DNA from: JBBIOU01 sp037443205
Lineage (GTDB): Bacteria > Bacteroidota > Bacteroidia > Flavobacteriales_D > UBA2798
Length of the DNA stretch: 64,000 nucleotides
Direction: 5' to 3'
NCBI GenBank assembly: GCA_037443205.1
Contig: JBBIOU010000010.1
Span: forward strand, 1-64,000
Shown here: piece after piece, positions 6,189-13,753 of the stretch
How the letters are laid out: each line of letters starts with the position of its first letter
Position numbering within the stretch: the first letter of the stretch is position 1
Notes under the pieces: generated by a model
The model's database searches: none
Seen by the model: the letters and a program-made list of their open reading frames with translations, nothing else
What the model was told of the DNA's origin: nothing
Made by a program: the position numbers and the translations under genes

Positions 6189-8120
6189 TTACGGTTTTAT
6201 ATACACCACTTTGCGGGTTACATATCTTGTGTTTGTTTTAATAACAATTAAATAGGTACCACTAATGTTGGGCAATGTAATGTGTTGGTTTATAGGTTGT
6301 ATTTTTTGATGTAGCTTTCCGTTTAAATCGTAAATTTCGATGGAATTTATTTTTTCGTTTTGTGGGTTATAAATTTTTACAAACGATTCGCTGGTAGGGT
6401 TTGGAAAAATTGAAATGGTATTGCCCGGATTAAGTTCATTAACCGAAGTAAACATATCGCCCATCATAACTTCAGCAACCAATGAGGGCGTATGGTCGGC
6501 CGAGTTGTAAAGATTTTTAAATAAGTCTATTTGCGGAGAGCTGTACGAAAACATTTCGTCCATCCATCTGCGGGGAGCAGCCTGATAATATACCCTGGCC
6601 GTAACATTTAAGTTTCCGGTATAACCATAAAGCGGTATGTGAAAATGTATGATGTCTTGCCCTGTTCCTTGTTGCATACCTTGCTTGTTAAAATCGGGGT
6701 CGTTTAAAGCATTGCCTGCAATAACTGCCGTGTCATAAGCATAATGGGTTGTGGTAAAACCTTTTGGCGGTATGCGATTATCTTTTAATGCCGTATTTGC
6801 CCTTTCTAATACGGTGGTAACATTGCCGTTAACATCCGCCATCACCATTTCATAAATCTGCACTTGTTGCTCGCTGTTTATCAGATTATAATGTTGTTCG
6901 TAAGTAGGATTTTGGTTTATCAATTCGTAGTTGTTATTTAATATACCCGACTTAAAAAGTGTATCACCGGATGCATCCATCACTACAAATTCAACATACG
7001 CTCTGCGACTGGGATAACCCGATGGAAATTTATGACCTGCTTTGTTTAATAAAGTTAATTCATAAAAAACGGTATCAGCATTTCGGTTTACCTGGTTTAA
7101 ATTAATATCCAATGTTTGATTTCTTAAGTAGCGAGTAGTTCTAACAATTGCCGAGTCGAACGATTTGGCATCAGCCACCAAGTTAAGCGCTTGTATGTTG
7201 TTGCGCATTAATTTAAGCATAAATTCATTACCGCCAATTAAATGATGCTTACCGTATGGCCTGCGCGGAGGTAAAAATGTATAATTGGTTGATATGATAA
7301 CATTACGGTCAATTTGGGGAATATGGCACGACTGACAACTGACCGTGTCGTTATATATTGAGTTAAGCCATTCGTGATAGGTGGCCTGCTCAACAAATTT
7401 ATTACCTGTTAAGTTACCCGACAAATCAACTGTCTCAGTAAGTAAGGTATGGCAACCTGCACATAAACCGGCCTTGTTGATATGATTTCCTTTAGCCGGT
7501 GTATAACCCACAAACGATTGCATGGGGCCGGCAAAGGGATTGGCATAAGGTCCGTAAATAATTTTATTGGTATCATAAAATAATTCGCCAGAAAAGCGCT
7601 TACCAATAAGAGTATCTTTTAACTGATGACAAGAACTGCAGTTTACGCCATCTATGCCCACACTGTCTAAGTCAAAATCATTCAGTGTATAAGACTGATT
7701 CAAATAAAAGGCATTGTAATGACCTACGGGAGCATGACAACTTAAACATTTCGTTTCCAACAAGGATTGATGCGAGGGATTAACCAAAATTTCGTGGCTT
7801 ACTTTCGCTCTCCAAAACGGGTCGCGAGCCGAATTAGCCATCATGGTTCCTGCCCAATCATCGGCAATATTAATATCTTCTCCGTTTAATGGGTCTATCA
7901 TGGCTATGCCGTTAGGGTCGCTGCCATGGCATCCGCTACACAAACCTGATGCTGCAAAAAAAGTATTTTCTTCAATGGGTAGTTGTCGTAAATTTTTAAA
8001 AGCCCTTATCTCATTATCTGTGTGGAATTTATGTGTGGCCGATAAATTATCGGTAAAACTAACACATATTGCAATCATCAAAAGCAATATACTTAATATA
8101 AAAATGGTTTTATTGCGCAT
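6189..8120 (-). CDS. Secreted pentaheme cytochrome c with type IX sorting domain
   Basis: A 643-residue exported multiheme protein. A signal peptide covers residues 1-22 (MRNKTIFILSILLLMIAICVSF). Five CxxCH heme-binding motifs start near residues 61 (CSGCH), 125 (CLSCH), 161 (CSSCH), 220 (CAGCH) and 262 (CQSCH), resembling cytochrome c554/NapC-like multiheme proteins. A beta-rich region follows. The last ~75 residues begin SIFPNPTSES and end with a basic strand, a type A T9SS C-terminal domain, so it should be moved to or beyond the cell surface. I chose the start at 8120 because the longer frame (8138) runs into the -7 element at 8136-8143. The electron partner is unknown, and no other cytochrome genes are nearby. 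Confidence 0.85.
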   Translation of the reverse strand: MRNKTIFILSILLLMIAICVSFTDNLSATHKFHTDNEIRAFKNLRQLPIEENTFFAASGLCSGCHGSDPNGIAMIDPLNGEDINIADDWAGTMMANSARDPFWRAKVSHEILVNPSHQSLLETKCLSCHAPVGHYNAFYLNQSYTLNDFDLDSVGIDGVNCSSCHQLKDTLIGKRFSGELFYDTNKIIYGPYANPFAGPMQSFVGYTPAKGNHINKAGLCAGCHTLLTETVDLSGNLTGNKFVEQATYHEWLNSIYNDTVSCQSCHIPQIDRNVIISTNYTFLPPRRPYGKHHLIGGNEFMLKLMRNNIQALNLVADAKSFDSAIVRTTRYLRNQTLDINLNQVNRNADTVFYELTLLNKAGHKFPSGYPSRRAYVEFVVMDASGDTLFKSGILNNNYELINQNPTYEQHYNLINSEQQVQIYEMVMADVNGNVTTVLERANTALKDNRIPPKGFTTTHYAYDTAVIAGNALNDPDFNKQGMQQGTGQDIIHFHIPLYGYTGNLNVTARVYYQAAPRRWMDEMFSYSSPQIDLFKNLYNSADHTPSLVAEVMMGDMFTSVNELNPGNTISIFPNPTSESFVKIYNPQNEKINSIEIYDLNGKLHQKIQPINQHITLPNISGTYLIVIKTNTRYVTRKVVYIKP

Positions 8121-8135
8121 ATAAAGCACGAGCCA

Positions 8136-8143
8136 CAAATTTA
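8136..8143 (-). promoter_or_regulatory. -7 promoter element of the cytochrome gene
   Basis: Read on the minus strand, TAAATTTG matches TAnnTTTG exactly and ends 15 nt before the ATG at 8120. It overlaps the alternative upstream ATG, which argues against that start. Confidence 0.5.
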
Positions 8144-8190
8144 ATAAATAATAAAATTTGTTTGATAGATTTTATTTTACGGCAAACACA

Positions 8191-8847
8191 TTATTTGCCA
8201 TATTTATCTTTAAATACTTTCTCAAACTTTTCGAGCTTGGGTTGTATAACGTATTTACAATATCCTTGTTCTTTATTATTGTTATAATAATTTTGATGAT
8301 AGGCTTCGGCAGGATAAAATTCTGTGAATGGTACTATTTCGGTAACAATGGGTTTATCCCAGGCTCCTGATTTATTAAGTTCTTCTTTGTATTGTTCTGC
8401 TAATTGTTTTTGTTTGTCGTTGTGATAAAATATTACCGAACGGTATTGCGTACCAACATCTGCGCCTTGCCGGTTAAGAGTGGTAGGGTCGTGTGTTTTC
8501 CAGAATATTTCCAATAAGGCATCATAGCTTATTTCATCGGGGTTGTAAACTATCTGTACTACTTCAGCATGCCCGGTCAATCCGGAGCATACTTCCTGAT
8601 ATGTCGGTTTTTTAGTATTTCCGCCCGAATAACCCGAACGCACACTAAGAACTCCTTTAACTTGCTGAAAAATAGCTTCTACACACCAAAAACAACCGGC
8701 ACCAAAGGTAGCTGTATCTGATATATTTTCGGGTGTATTAGGGTGATGTGGAGAATTCATTTGAGTAATATTATTTTCTGTTGAGGTATTGCATGAATTA
8801 GCTGTTGCTAAAAATAATAAACATACTAAAGCAAAACATGTTTTCAT
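8191..8847 (-). CDS. msrA: Peptide-methionine (S)-S-oxide reductase MsrA, exported
   Basis: A 218-residue repair enzyme that reduces methionine-S-sulfoxide in damaged proteins. The catalytic motif GCFWC lies at residues 51-55 (nucleophile C52), followed by GVLSVRSGYSGG, the SGLTGHAEVVQIVYNP block and FWKTHDPTTLNRQGADVGTQYRS, all family signatures. The N-terminus MKTCFALVCLLFLATANSC is a signal peptide, possibly a lipoprotein signal with C19, so it acts in the envelope. No MsrB domain is fused. It follows a lipoprotein gene by 12 nt but has its own -7 element overlapping that gene's stop codon. Confidence 0.95.
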   Translation of the reverse strand: MKTCFALVCLLFLATANSCNTSTENNITQMNSPHHPNTPENISDTATFGAGCFWCVEAIFQQVKGVLSVRSGYSGGNTKKPTYQEVCSGLTGHAEVVQIVYNPDEISYDALLEIFWKTHDPTTLNRQGADVGTQYRSVIFYHNDKQKQLAEQYKEELNKSGAWDKPIVTEIVPFTEFYPAEAYHQNYYNNNKEQGYCKYVIQPKLEKFEKVFKDKYGK

Positions 8848-8854
8848 AACGTTT

Positions 8855-8862
8855 CTAAATTA
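8855..8862 (-). promoter_or_regulatory. -7 promoter element of msrA
   Basis: On the minus strand, TAATTTAG (one mismatch to TAnnTTTG) ends 7 nt before the msrA ATG. Its first three bases are the stop codon of the upstream gene. Confidence 0.35.
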
Positions 8863-9615
8863 TTTTATAATAATTTTTACCGGCTCTTCTTCTTCATTCA
8901 TCTCTCCCGAGTCGCTGTAATTAATGGTAATTTTATGTGCATAGATTGTGCTGTCGTTAATTTTAAACATTTTATGCAAACCAAAATCAGTTTCCTGTTC
9001 CCATACTAACAACCATTTATCTTTGTTTTTGGCAACAAACTGCAAACCATTTATTTCAAAACCGGCAATCAAATCCATATTCGAGACAAACATGGCATTT
9101 TTGGCAGGCAAATAAACCGGATAACCCCACAAGTCTATTTGTTGATTTTTGGCAATATCATAAACAATGTTTGCCGATGATTCATAATACAAAACTTTTA
9201 TAAATGCCAATCCGTCTGCATAATCATACAAAAAATATTTCGTAAGATCATCTCCGGGTACGGTTAAGGTATCGTTTAAATTTTCGCCTTGATTTTTAAA
9301 TGTTTTATTGCCTATTTTTAATGTATAACCATCAATACGCTTACATTCTTTGCATTTTTTTAAAGCCGCCAGCTCAATTATATTAAAATCTTGGATAGCT
9401 GTATCTAAATAGTGTATTGATTTAGTTTCTTTATCAAATTCATCTTGATTAACTTTTACAATTTTAAAGTAGGAATTTTCAAAAAAAACTTCTTCATTTA
9501 CTTTTGTATATACTTGTAATGTATCGGTGGGGCTTGTATGACTTGTTTCTGTTGTATGATTATCGGCACAAGAAATCAGAAAAAACATACATAGCGTATA
9601 AAATATTTTCTTCAT
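8860..9615 (-). CDS. Lipoprotein of unknown function
   Basis: A 251-residue protein I do not recognise. It begins with a lipoprotein signal (MKKIFYTLCMFFLISC, lipobox LISC, C16). The body contains a CKEC pair (KKCKECKRIDGY), a WGYPVYLPAKNAMFVSNMDL strand block and a WLLVWEQETDFGLHKMF block, suggestive of a beta-sheet or propeller-like fold. It ends with an acidic EMNEEEEPVKIIIK. It lies between the DUF2797 gene (3-nt gap) and msrA (12-nt gap) on the same strand, so it is probably cotranscribed with the DUF2797 gene. Confidence 0.7.
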   Translation of the reverse strand: MKKIFYTLCMFFLISCADNHTTETSHTSPTDTLQVYTKVNEEVFFENSYFKIVKVNQDEFDKETKSIHYLDTAIQDFNIIELAALKKCKECKRIDGYTLKIGNKTFKNQGENLNDTLTVPGDDLTKYFLYDYADGLAFIKVLYYESSANIVYDIAKNQQIDLWGYPVYLPAKNAMFVSNMDLIAGFEINGLQFVAKNKDKWLLVWEQETDFGLHKMFKINDSTIYAHKITINYSDSGEMNEEEEPVKIIIK

Positions 9616-9618
9616 AAA

Positions 9619-10416
9619 TTATATTTTAAATGTTATTACGTAACCTGAAAAATTGCGAATATTTATTACTTCGCCTGTTTCAAAAATAAGATATTGTCCT
9701 TTAATACCCGATAATTTTCCTGTTATTTCATTTTGCTTATCAAAACTTAAGCTTTTTACTTTTAAGGGGTATTTTAACACCGGGTAATGAATTTTTAAAA
9801 TATCATCCTCATCAAAAACATATTGTTTCAAATCTTCCGGCAAAAGCGCAATAGCTTTTTTTTTGTCTGAGAGCAAATCAACATCAGCAGACATTTCATT
9901 TTTAAGCATACGTTGCCAGTTTGTTTTATCAGGCAGATATTTTTTTAAAAAAACCTCTATTTCACCTGCTAACTGCCGGTAAGGTGTTTTAGCAATCACT
10001 ATTGCCTGGCTGGCGCCCTGATCAATCCATCGGGTGGGTGTTTGCGAAACTCTGGTAACACCCACTTTTACATCGCTCGATAAAGCAAGGTAAACATAAT
10101 GGGGTTGTAAATGATTTTTTTCTTCCCATTCTATGCTGCGACCTTGTCCTAAATGAGCTTTGCAAAGTTCGGGTTTAACGATACACTCAGAGTTTTCGGG
10201 CGAATTGATAAAACAAGGATAACAAAATCCCTGGCCAAATGCCTTTTTAATTTGTTTGCCACAGGCAACACATATAATCACCTGTTCAAACAACAGACTT
10301 ATTGACTTACCCAGTAAATCGTTCAGATAAATAGATTCATTATTCAGATCAAGGAAATACTTTACCGGGTCAGCCGGGTGTGTTTTCATCTTTTTTAATT
10401 GTCCGCTCGCTTGCAT
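9619..10416 (-). CDS. DUF2797 family protein with zinc-ribbon and GIY-YIG-like segment
   Basis: A 265-residue cytoplasmic protein of the DUF2797 family, function unknown. Residues 49-68 contain CVAC and CYPC, a four-cysteine zinc-ribbon-like module, and two further cysteines lie at 78 and 85. Around residues 106-145, HYVYLALSSDVKVGVTR is followed by RWIDQGASQA, which resembles the Y...vGvtr...R layout of GIY-YIG nuclease folds; this last point is my inference. The start is supported by a -7-like element ending 4 nt upstream. It is the first gene of a probable operon with the downstream lipoprotein. Confidence 0.75.
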   Translation of the reverse strand: MQASGQLKKMKTHPADPVKYFLDLNNESIYLNDLLGKSISLLFEQVIICVACGKQIKKAFGQGFCYPCFINSPENSECIVKPELCKAHLGQGRSIEWEEKNHLQPHYVYLALSSDVKVGVTRVSQTPTRWIDQGASQAIVIAKTPYRQLAGEIEVFLKKYLPDKTNWQRMLKNEMSADVDLLSDKKKAIALLPEDLKQYVFDEDDILKIHYPVLKYPLKVKSLSFDKQNEITGKLSGIKGQYLIFETGEVINIRNFSGYVITFKI

Positions 10417-10420
10417 AGGG

Positions 10421-10428
10421 CTAAGATA
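10421..10428 (-). promoter_or_regulatory. -7 promoter element of the DUF2797 gene
   Basis: On the minus strand, TATCTTAG (one mismatch to TAnnTTTG) ends 4 nt before the ATG at 10416. Confidence 0.4.
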
Positions 10429-10494
10429 ATAGTAATATATTAATTGGCACGGAGGTGGTTGATAAGTAGTTTAGAAAATAACTATTTTTACGCC

Positions 10495-12006
10495 ATGCCA
10501 TTTAACTCCATTTTTTCGTGGTTGATTAAAAAACGGATTCATCAAATTGAACTGTTTACTAAGTATCCTATTGAGGTACAGCGGGAATGGTTTCAAAAAT
10601 TAATCAGTACCGCTGCCCCAACCGAATGGGGTAAAAAACACGGATTTGCAAGTATTAAAAATTATAAAGACTACGTCAAAAACAATCCTTTGCAAGAATA
10701 TGAAAGTGTAAAACCATACATAGACCGTTTGGTTAAAGGCGAACAAAATGTGTTATGGCCGGGAGAAGTAAAATGGTTTGCCAAATCATCAGGCACTACC
10801 AACGATAAAAGTAAATTTATACCGGTTACACGCGAGGCTTTGGAAGATTGCCATTACAAAGGTGGTAAAGACTTGCTTTGCTTGTATTACCATAATCATC
10901 CTAACAGAAAATTGTACAAAGGCAAACATTTAATTGTTGGCGGAAGTTCGCAAATAAACTATTTAAGCTACGACTCGTATTTTGGTGACTTATCTGCCAT
11001 CATCATAAAAAATCTGCCCTTTTGGGTTGAATTGCGCAGAACACCCAACAAAAAAATTGCTCTGATGAGTAATTGGGAAGAAAAACTCGAGCAAATGGCG
11101 CGCTCTACCCTCAACGAAGATGTATATATTATTGCCGGTGTTCCTTCATGGACACTGGTCCTGCTTAAACGCATCCTGCAAATTACCGAAAAAAAAAACA
11201 TAGCCGAAGTATGGCCAAACATTGAATTATATATGCACGGAGGAGTAAGTTTTGAACCCTACCGCAAACAATTTAAAAACATTATTCAGAAAAGCGACAT
11301 GAATTATGTAGAAACATACAATGCCTCAGAAGGCTTTTTTGGCATACAAGACCAAAGCGATGTAAACGAACTGTTGTTGATGTTAGATTATGGAATATAC
11401 TACGAATTTATCCCAATGGAAAAATATGCAGGCGAAAACTCTCAAACTATTCCCCTAGAAGAAGTTGAAGCTGGTAAAAACTATGCCCTGGTAATTTCTA
11501 CCAATGCAGGTTTGTGGCGTTATATACCCGGAGATACCATTATGTTTACCTCTACACTACCCTATCGTTTTAAAATAACCGGAAGAACCAAACAATACAT
11601 CAATACCTTTGGCGAAGAGCTGATAGTTGACAACGCTGAAAAAGCCATGGTTATAGCCTGCGAGCGTACCGGTGCAAGCATTAAAGATTATACTGCCGGG
11701 CCTCTTTATATGAGCCACGAAGATGTCGGTGCACATGAATGGATAATAGAATTTGAAAATCAACCGCGGGATATATCTTTCTTTACCGAAGTGCTGGATA
11801 ACGCTCTCAAAAGTTTAAACTCCGATTACGAAGCTAAACGCTCAAATGATTTGAATTTAAAAAAACCCATTATACACGTTGCCCCACCCGATACTTTTCT
11901 GAAATGGCTCAAAGAAAAAGGCAAACTGGGTGGACAAAATAAAGTTCCTCGTTTATCTAACAACCGAAAATATCTGGATGAATTATTACCATTATTAAAA
12001 CCTTAA
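10495..12006 (+). CDS. GH3 auxin-responsive promoter family protein
   Basis: A 503-residue member of the GH3 adenylating family. In plants these enzymes form acyl-adenylates and conjugate them to amino acids; the bacterial substrate is not known. The phosphate-binding signature is AKSSGTTNDKSKFIP near residue 103. The nucleotide-binding VETYNASEGFFGIQDQ and YIPGDTIMFTS plus FKITGRTKQYINTFGEEL are present in family order, and GGQNKVPRLSNNRKYLDELL closes the C-terminus. The start at ATG 10495 (MPFNSIFSWLIKKRIHQ) matches family proteins better than an upstream TTG at 10444. The gene is divergent from DUF2797 and 34 nt ahead of the next gene. Confidence 0.92.
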   Translation: MPFNSIFSWLIKKRIHQIELFTKYPIEVQREWFQKLISTAAPTEWGKKHGFASIKNYKDYVKNNPLQEYESVKPYIDRLVKGEQNVLWPGEVKWFAKSSGTTNDKSKFIPVTREALEDCHYKGGKDLLCLYYHNHPNRKLYKGKHLIVGGSSQINYLSYDSYFGDLSAIIIKNLPFWVELRRTPNKKIALMSNWEEKLEQMARSTLNEDVYIIAGVPSWTLVLLKRILQITEKKNIAEVWPNIELYMHGGVSFEPYRKQFKNIIQKSDMNYVETYNASEGFFGIQDQSDVNELLLMLDYGIYYEFIPMEKYAGENSQTIPLEEVEAGKNYALVISTNAGLWRYIPGDTIMFTSTLPYRFKITGRTKQYINTFGEELIVDNAEKAMVIACERTGASIKDYTAGPLYMSHEDVGAHEWIIEFENQPRDISFFTEVLDNALKSLNSDYEAKRSNDLNLKKPIIHVAPPDTFLKWLKEKGKLGGQNKVPRLSNNRKYLDELLPLLKP

Positions 12007-12040
12007 CATGAAATGGTTTAATATTTGATTTACTCTTGCT

Positions 12041-12844
12041 ATGTTCAAAATTATTACTGCCTGCCTGTTTATAATTACCTGTTGTGCAAAATTAAATGCC
12101 GACAGCCTGAACATAATACACGAAAAAACAATTTTTAAAAAATTCGATAAATTTAGTATTGATAACCTCGGAAATATTTATTTACTAAAAAAAGACGTAT
12201 TGACTAAGTATTCACCCACGGGCGACTCGCTGTTCAGCCAAAGTTTTAAGTTGCAAGGTGCCGTAACCGATTTGGATGCATGGCAGGCTTTGCGCATTAT
12301 TTTGTTTTACCGCGAACAGGCACAATTGCTTATTTTAGATAACACTCTAAGTACACAAGCTGATGCAATTAAACTTGATAAACTGGGATTACCATTTATT
12401 ACCCTGATGTGTCACTCGCTAAATAATAATAATTTATGGCTCTATAATACCGAAGAACAAAACCTGCTGAGAGTTGACAGAAACTTTAAAATTCAAATAA
12501 ATACCGGCAGTATACCCATGCTTGTGGGTTATGGCATAAACCCTACACAAATTGTCGAAAATAACGATTTGCTATATCTGAATAATCCGGCCACCGGAAT
12601 ATTGGTTTTCGATATCTTTGGCACCTATCTAAAAACCATTCCCCTAAAAAATGTCTTACATTTTCAACCCTTAGATAATGGCATACTCTATACCATTAAC
12701 AACAAAATTCTATACTACGATTTTTTATCATTTCAGGAAATAACCGTAAAAACTACAGATTCGACCCCATTGTCTTTTATTGTATTACGCAATAAATTAT
12801 ACCTGCACACCTCCGAGGGGCTTGAAATATATCAGATAAATTAA
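12041..12844 (+). CDS. Exported beta-propeller-like protein of unknown function
   Basis: A 267-residue protein with a signal peptide (MFKIITACLFIITCCAKLNA). The mature sequence shows repeated strand units of the form DNLGNIYLLKKDVLTKYSPTGDS, NNLWLYNTEEQNLLRVDR, NNDLLYLNNPATGILVFDIFGTYLKT and NNKILYYDFLSFQEI, which look like NHL/propeller blades. No catalytic motif is visible. It follows the GH3 gene by 34 nt and precedes the deoxynucleoside kinase, which has its own promoter. The function is unknown; a periplasmic or surface location is likely. Confidence 0.7.
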   Translation: MFKIITACLFIITCCAKLNADSLNIIHEKTIFKKFDKFSIDNLGNIYLLKKDVLTKYSPTGDSLFSQSFKLQGAVTDLDAWQALRIILFYREQAQLLILDNTLSTQADAIKLDKLGLPFITLMCHSLNNNNLWLYNTEEQNLLRVDRNFKIQINTGSIPMLVGYGINPTQIVENNDLLYLNNPATGILVFDIFGTYLKTIPLKNVLHFQPLDNGILYTINNKILYYDFLSFQEITVKTTDSTPLSFIVLRNKLYLHTSEGLEIYQIN

Positions 12845-12862
12845 AAAAATAAATAACAAGCG

Positions 12863-12892
12863 TTTGTTTATGTAAAAGATTTTATATTTTAG
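12863..12892 (+). promoter_or_regulatory. Promoter of the deoxynucleoside kinase gene
   Basis: TTTG (12863-12866), 18 nt and TATTTTAG (12885-12892) match the Bacteroidota -33/-7 pattern with one mismatch. The start codon follows 16 nt later. Confidence 0.5.
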
Positions 12893-12908
12893 CAAAAAAC
12901 TATGGATT

Positions 12909-13559
12909 ATGCACATAGCAATTGCAGGAAATATCGGATCGGGAAAAACCACCTTAACTACCTTACTTGCCAACCATTATAAATGGGAGGCACACTACGA
13001 AAACGTTGAAATAAATCCATACATAAACGACTTTTACGAAGATATGCAACGCTGGTCGTTTAACTTACAGATATATTTTTTAAACATTCGTTTTACACAA
13101 ATTCAGGAAATAAAATTAAAAAATAAAAACGTTATTCAGGATCGTACAATTTACGAAGACGCTTTTATTTTTGCCCCTAACCTACATTCTATGGGTTTAA
13201 TGACAACTCGCGATTTTGAAAATTATTTTTCTTTGTTTACCTTGATGGAATCTTTTATTGCCCCTCCTGATTTATTGATTTATCTGCGTTCCAGTGTGCC
13301 CACCTTAGTTAACCATATACAATCGCGCGGAAGAGAATACGAAGAAAGCATACGGCTGGATTATCTCAAAAGATTAAATGAACGTTATGAAGCCTGGATT
13401 TCTACTTACGACCGCGGAAAACTATTGATTATTGACGTTGATAACAATAAATTTCACACCAATAAAGAAGATTTAGGGCAAATCATCCGGGCTATTGATG
13501 CCGAAATGCACGGCTTATTTAAACCCGAAAAAAGCGAAAAAAAAATAAAAATTAAATGA
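12909..13559 (+). CDS. Deoxynucleoside kinase
   Basis: A 216-residue salvage kinase of the dCK/dGK/dAK family that phosphorylates deoxynucleosides with ATP. The P-loop GNIGSGKT is at residues 7-14. The substrate-binding YENVEINPYINDFYEDMQRWSFNLQIYFL segment, the DRTIYEDAFIFA motif and the LID RGREYEESIRLDYL are all present. Length is typical. It lacks the features of thymidine kinase. The C-terminus is lysine-rich (KPEKSEKKIKIK). It is transcribed alone. Confidence 0.93.
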   Translation: MHIAIAGNIGSGKTTLTTLLANHYKWEAHYENVEINPYINDFYEDMQRWSFNLQIYFLNIRFTQIQEIKLKNKNVIQDRTIYEDAFIFAPNLHSMGLMTTRDFENYFSLFTLMESFIAPPDLLIYLRSSVPTLVNHIQSRGREYEESIRLDYLKRLNERYEAWISTYDRGKLLIIDVDNNKFHTNKEDLGQIIRAIDAEMHGLFKPEKSEKKIKIK

Positions 13560-13753
13560 TGTTCGTCTTCATAATTATTCAAAGAAAAATTCAGAGAGCA
13601 TAACCTGTAAATATTAAGATTTTTTCTGACACATGTTTATTTTTAATAACTAAGATATCTGTATATCAAATATGCAGTTACGATTCTTCTGAGGCATATT
13701 ATTAAATAAGTTTGGAAGTTATTTTATAATTTAGCAAATTATAATAACGAAAT

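Noticed and set aside
8150..8176. AATAAAAT/ATTTTATT inverted repeat between msrA and the cytochrome gene
   Set aside because: The stem contains only A-T pairs, which is expected by chance in such AT-rich DNA.
13711..13734. TTTG and TAATTTAG upstream of the T9SS surface protein as a promoter
   Set aside because: The spacer is only 12 nt, outside the usual 17-23 nt. The -7-like part alone is not convincing.
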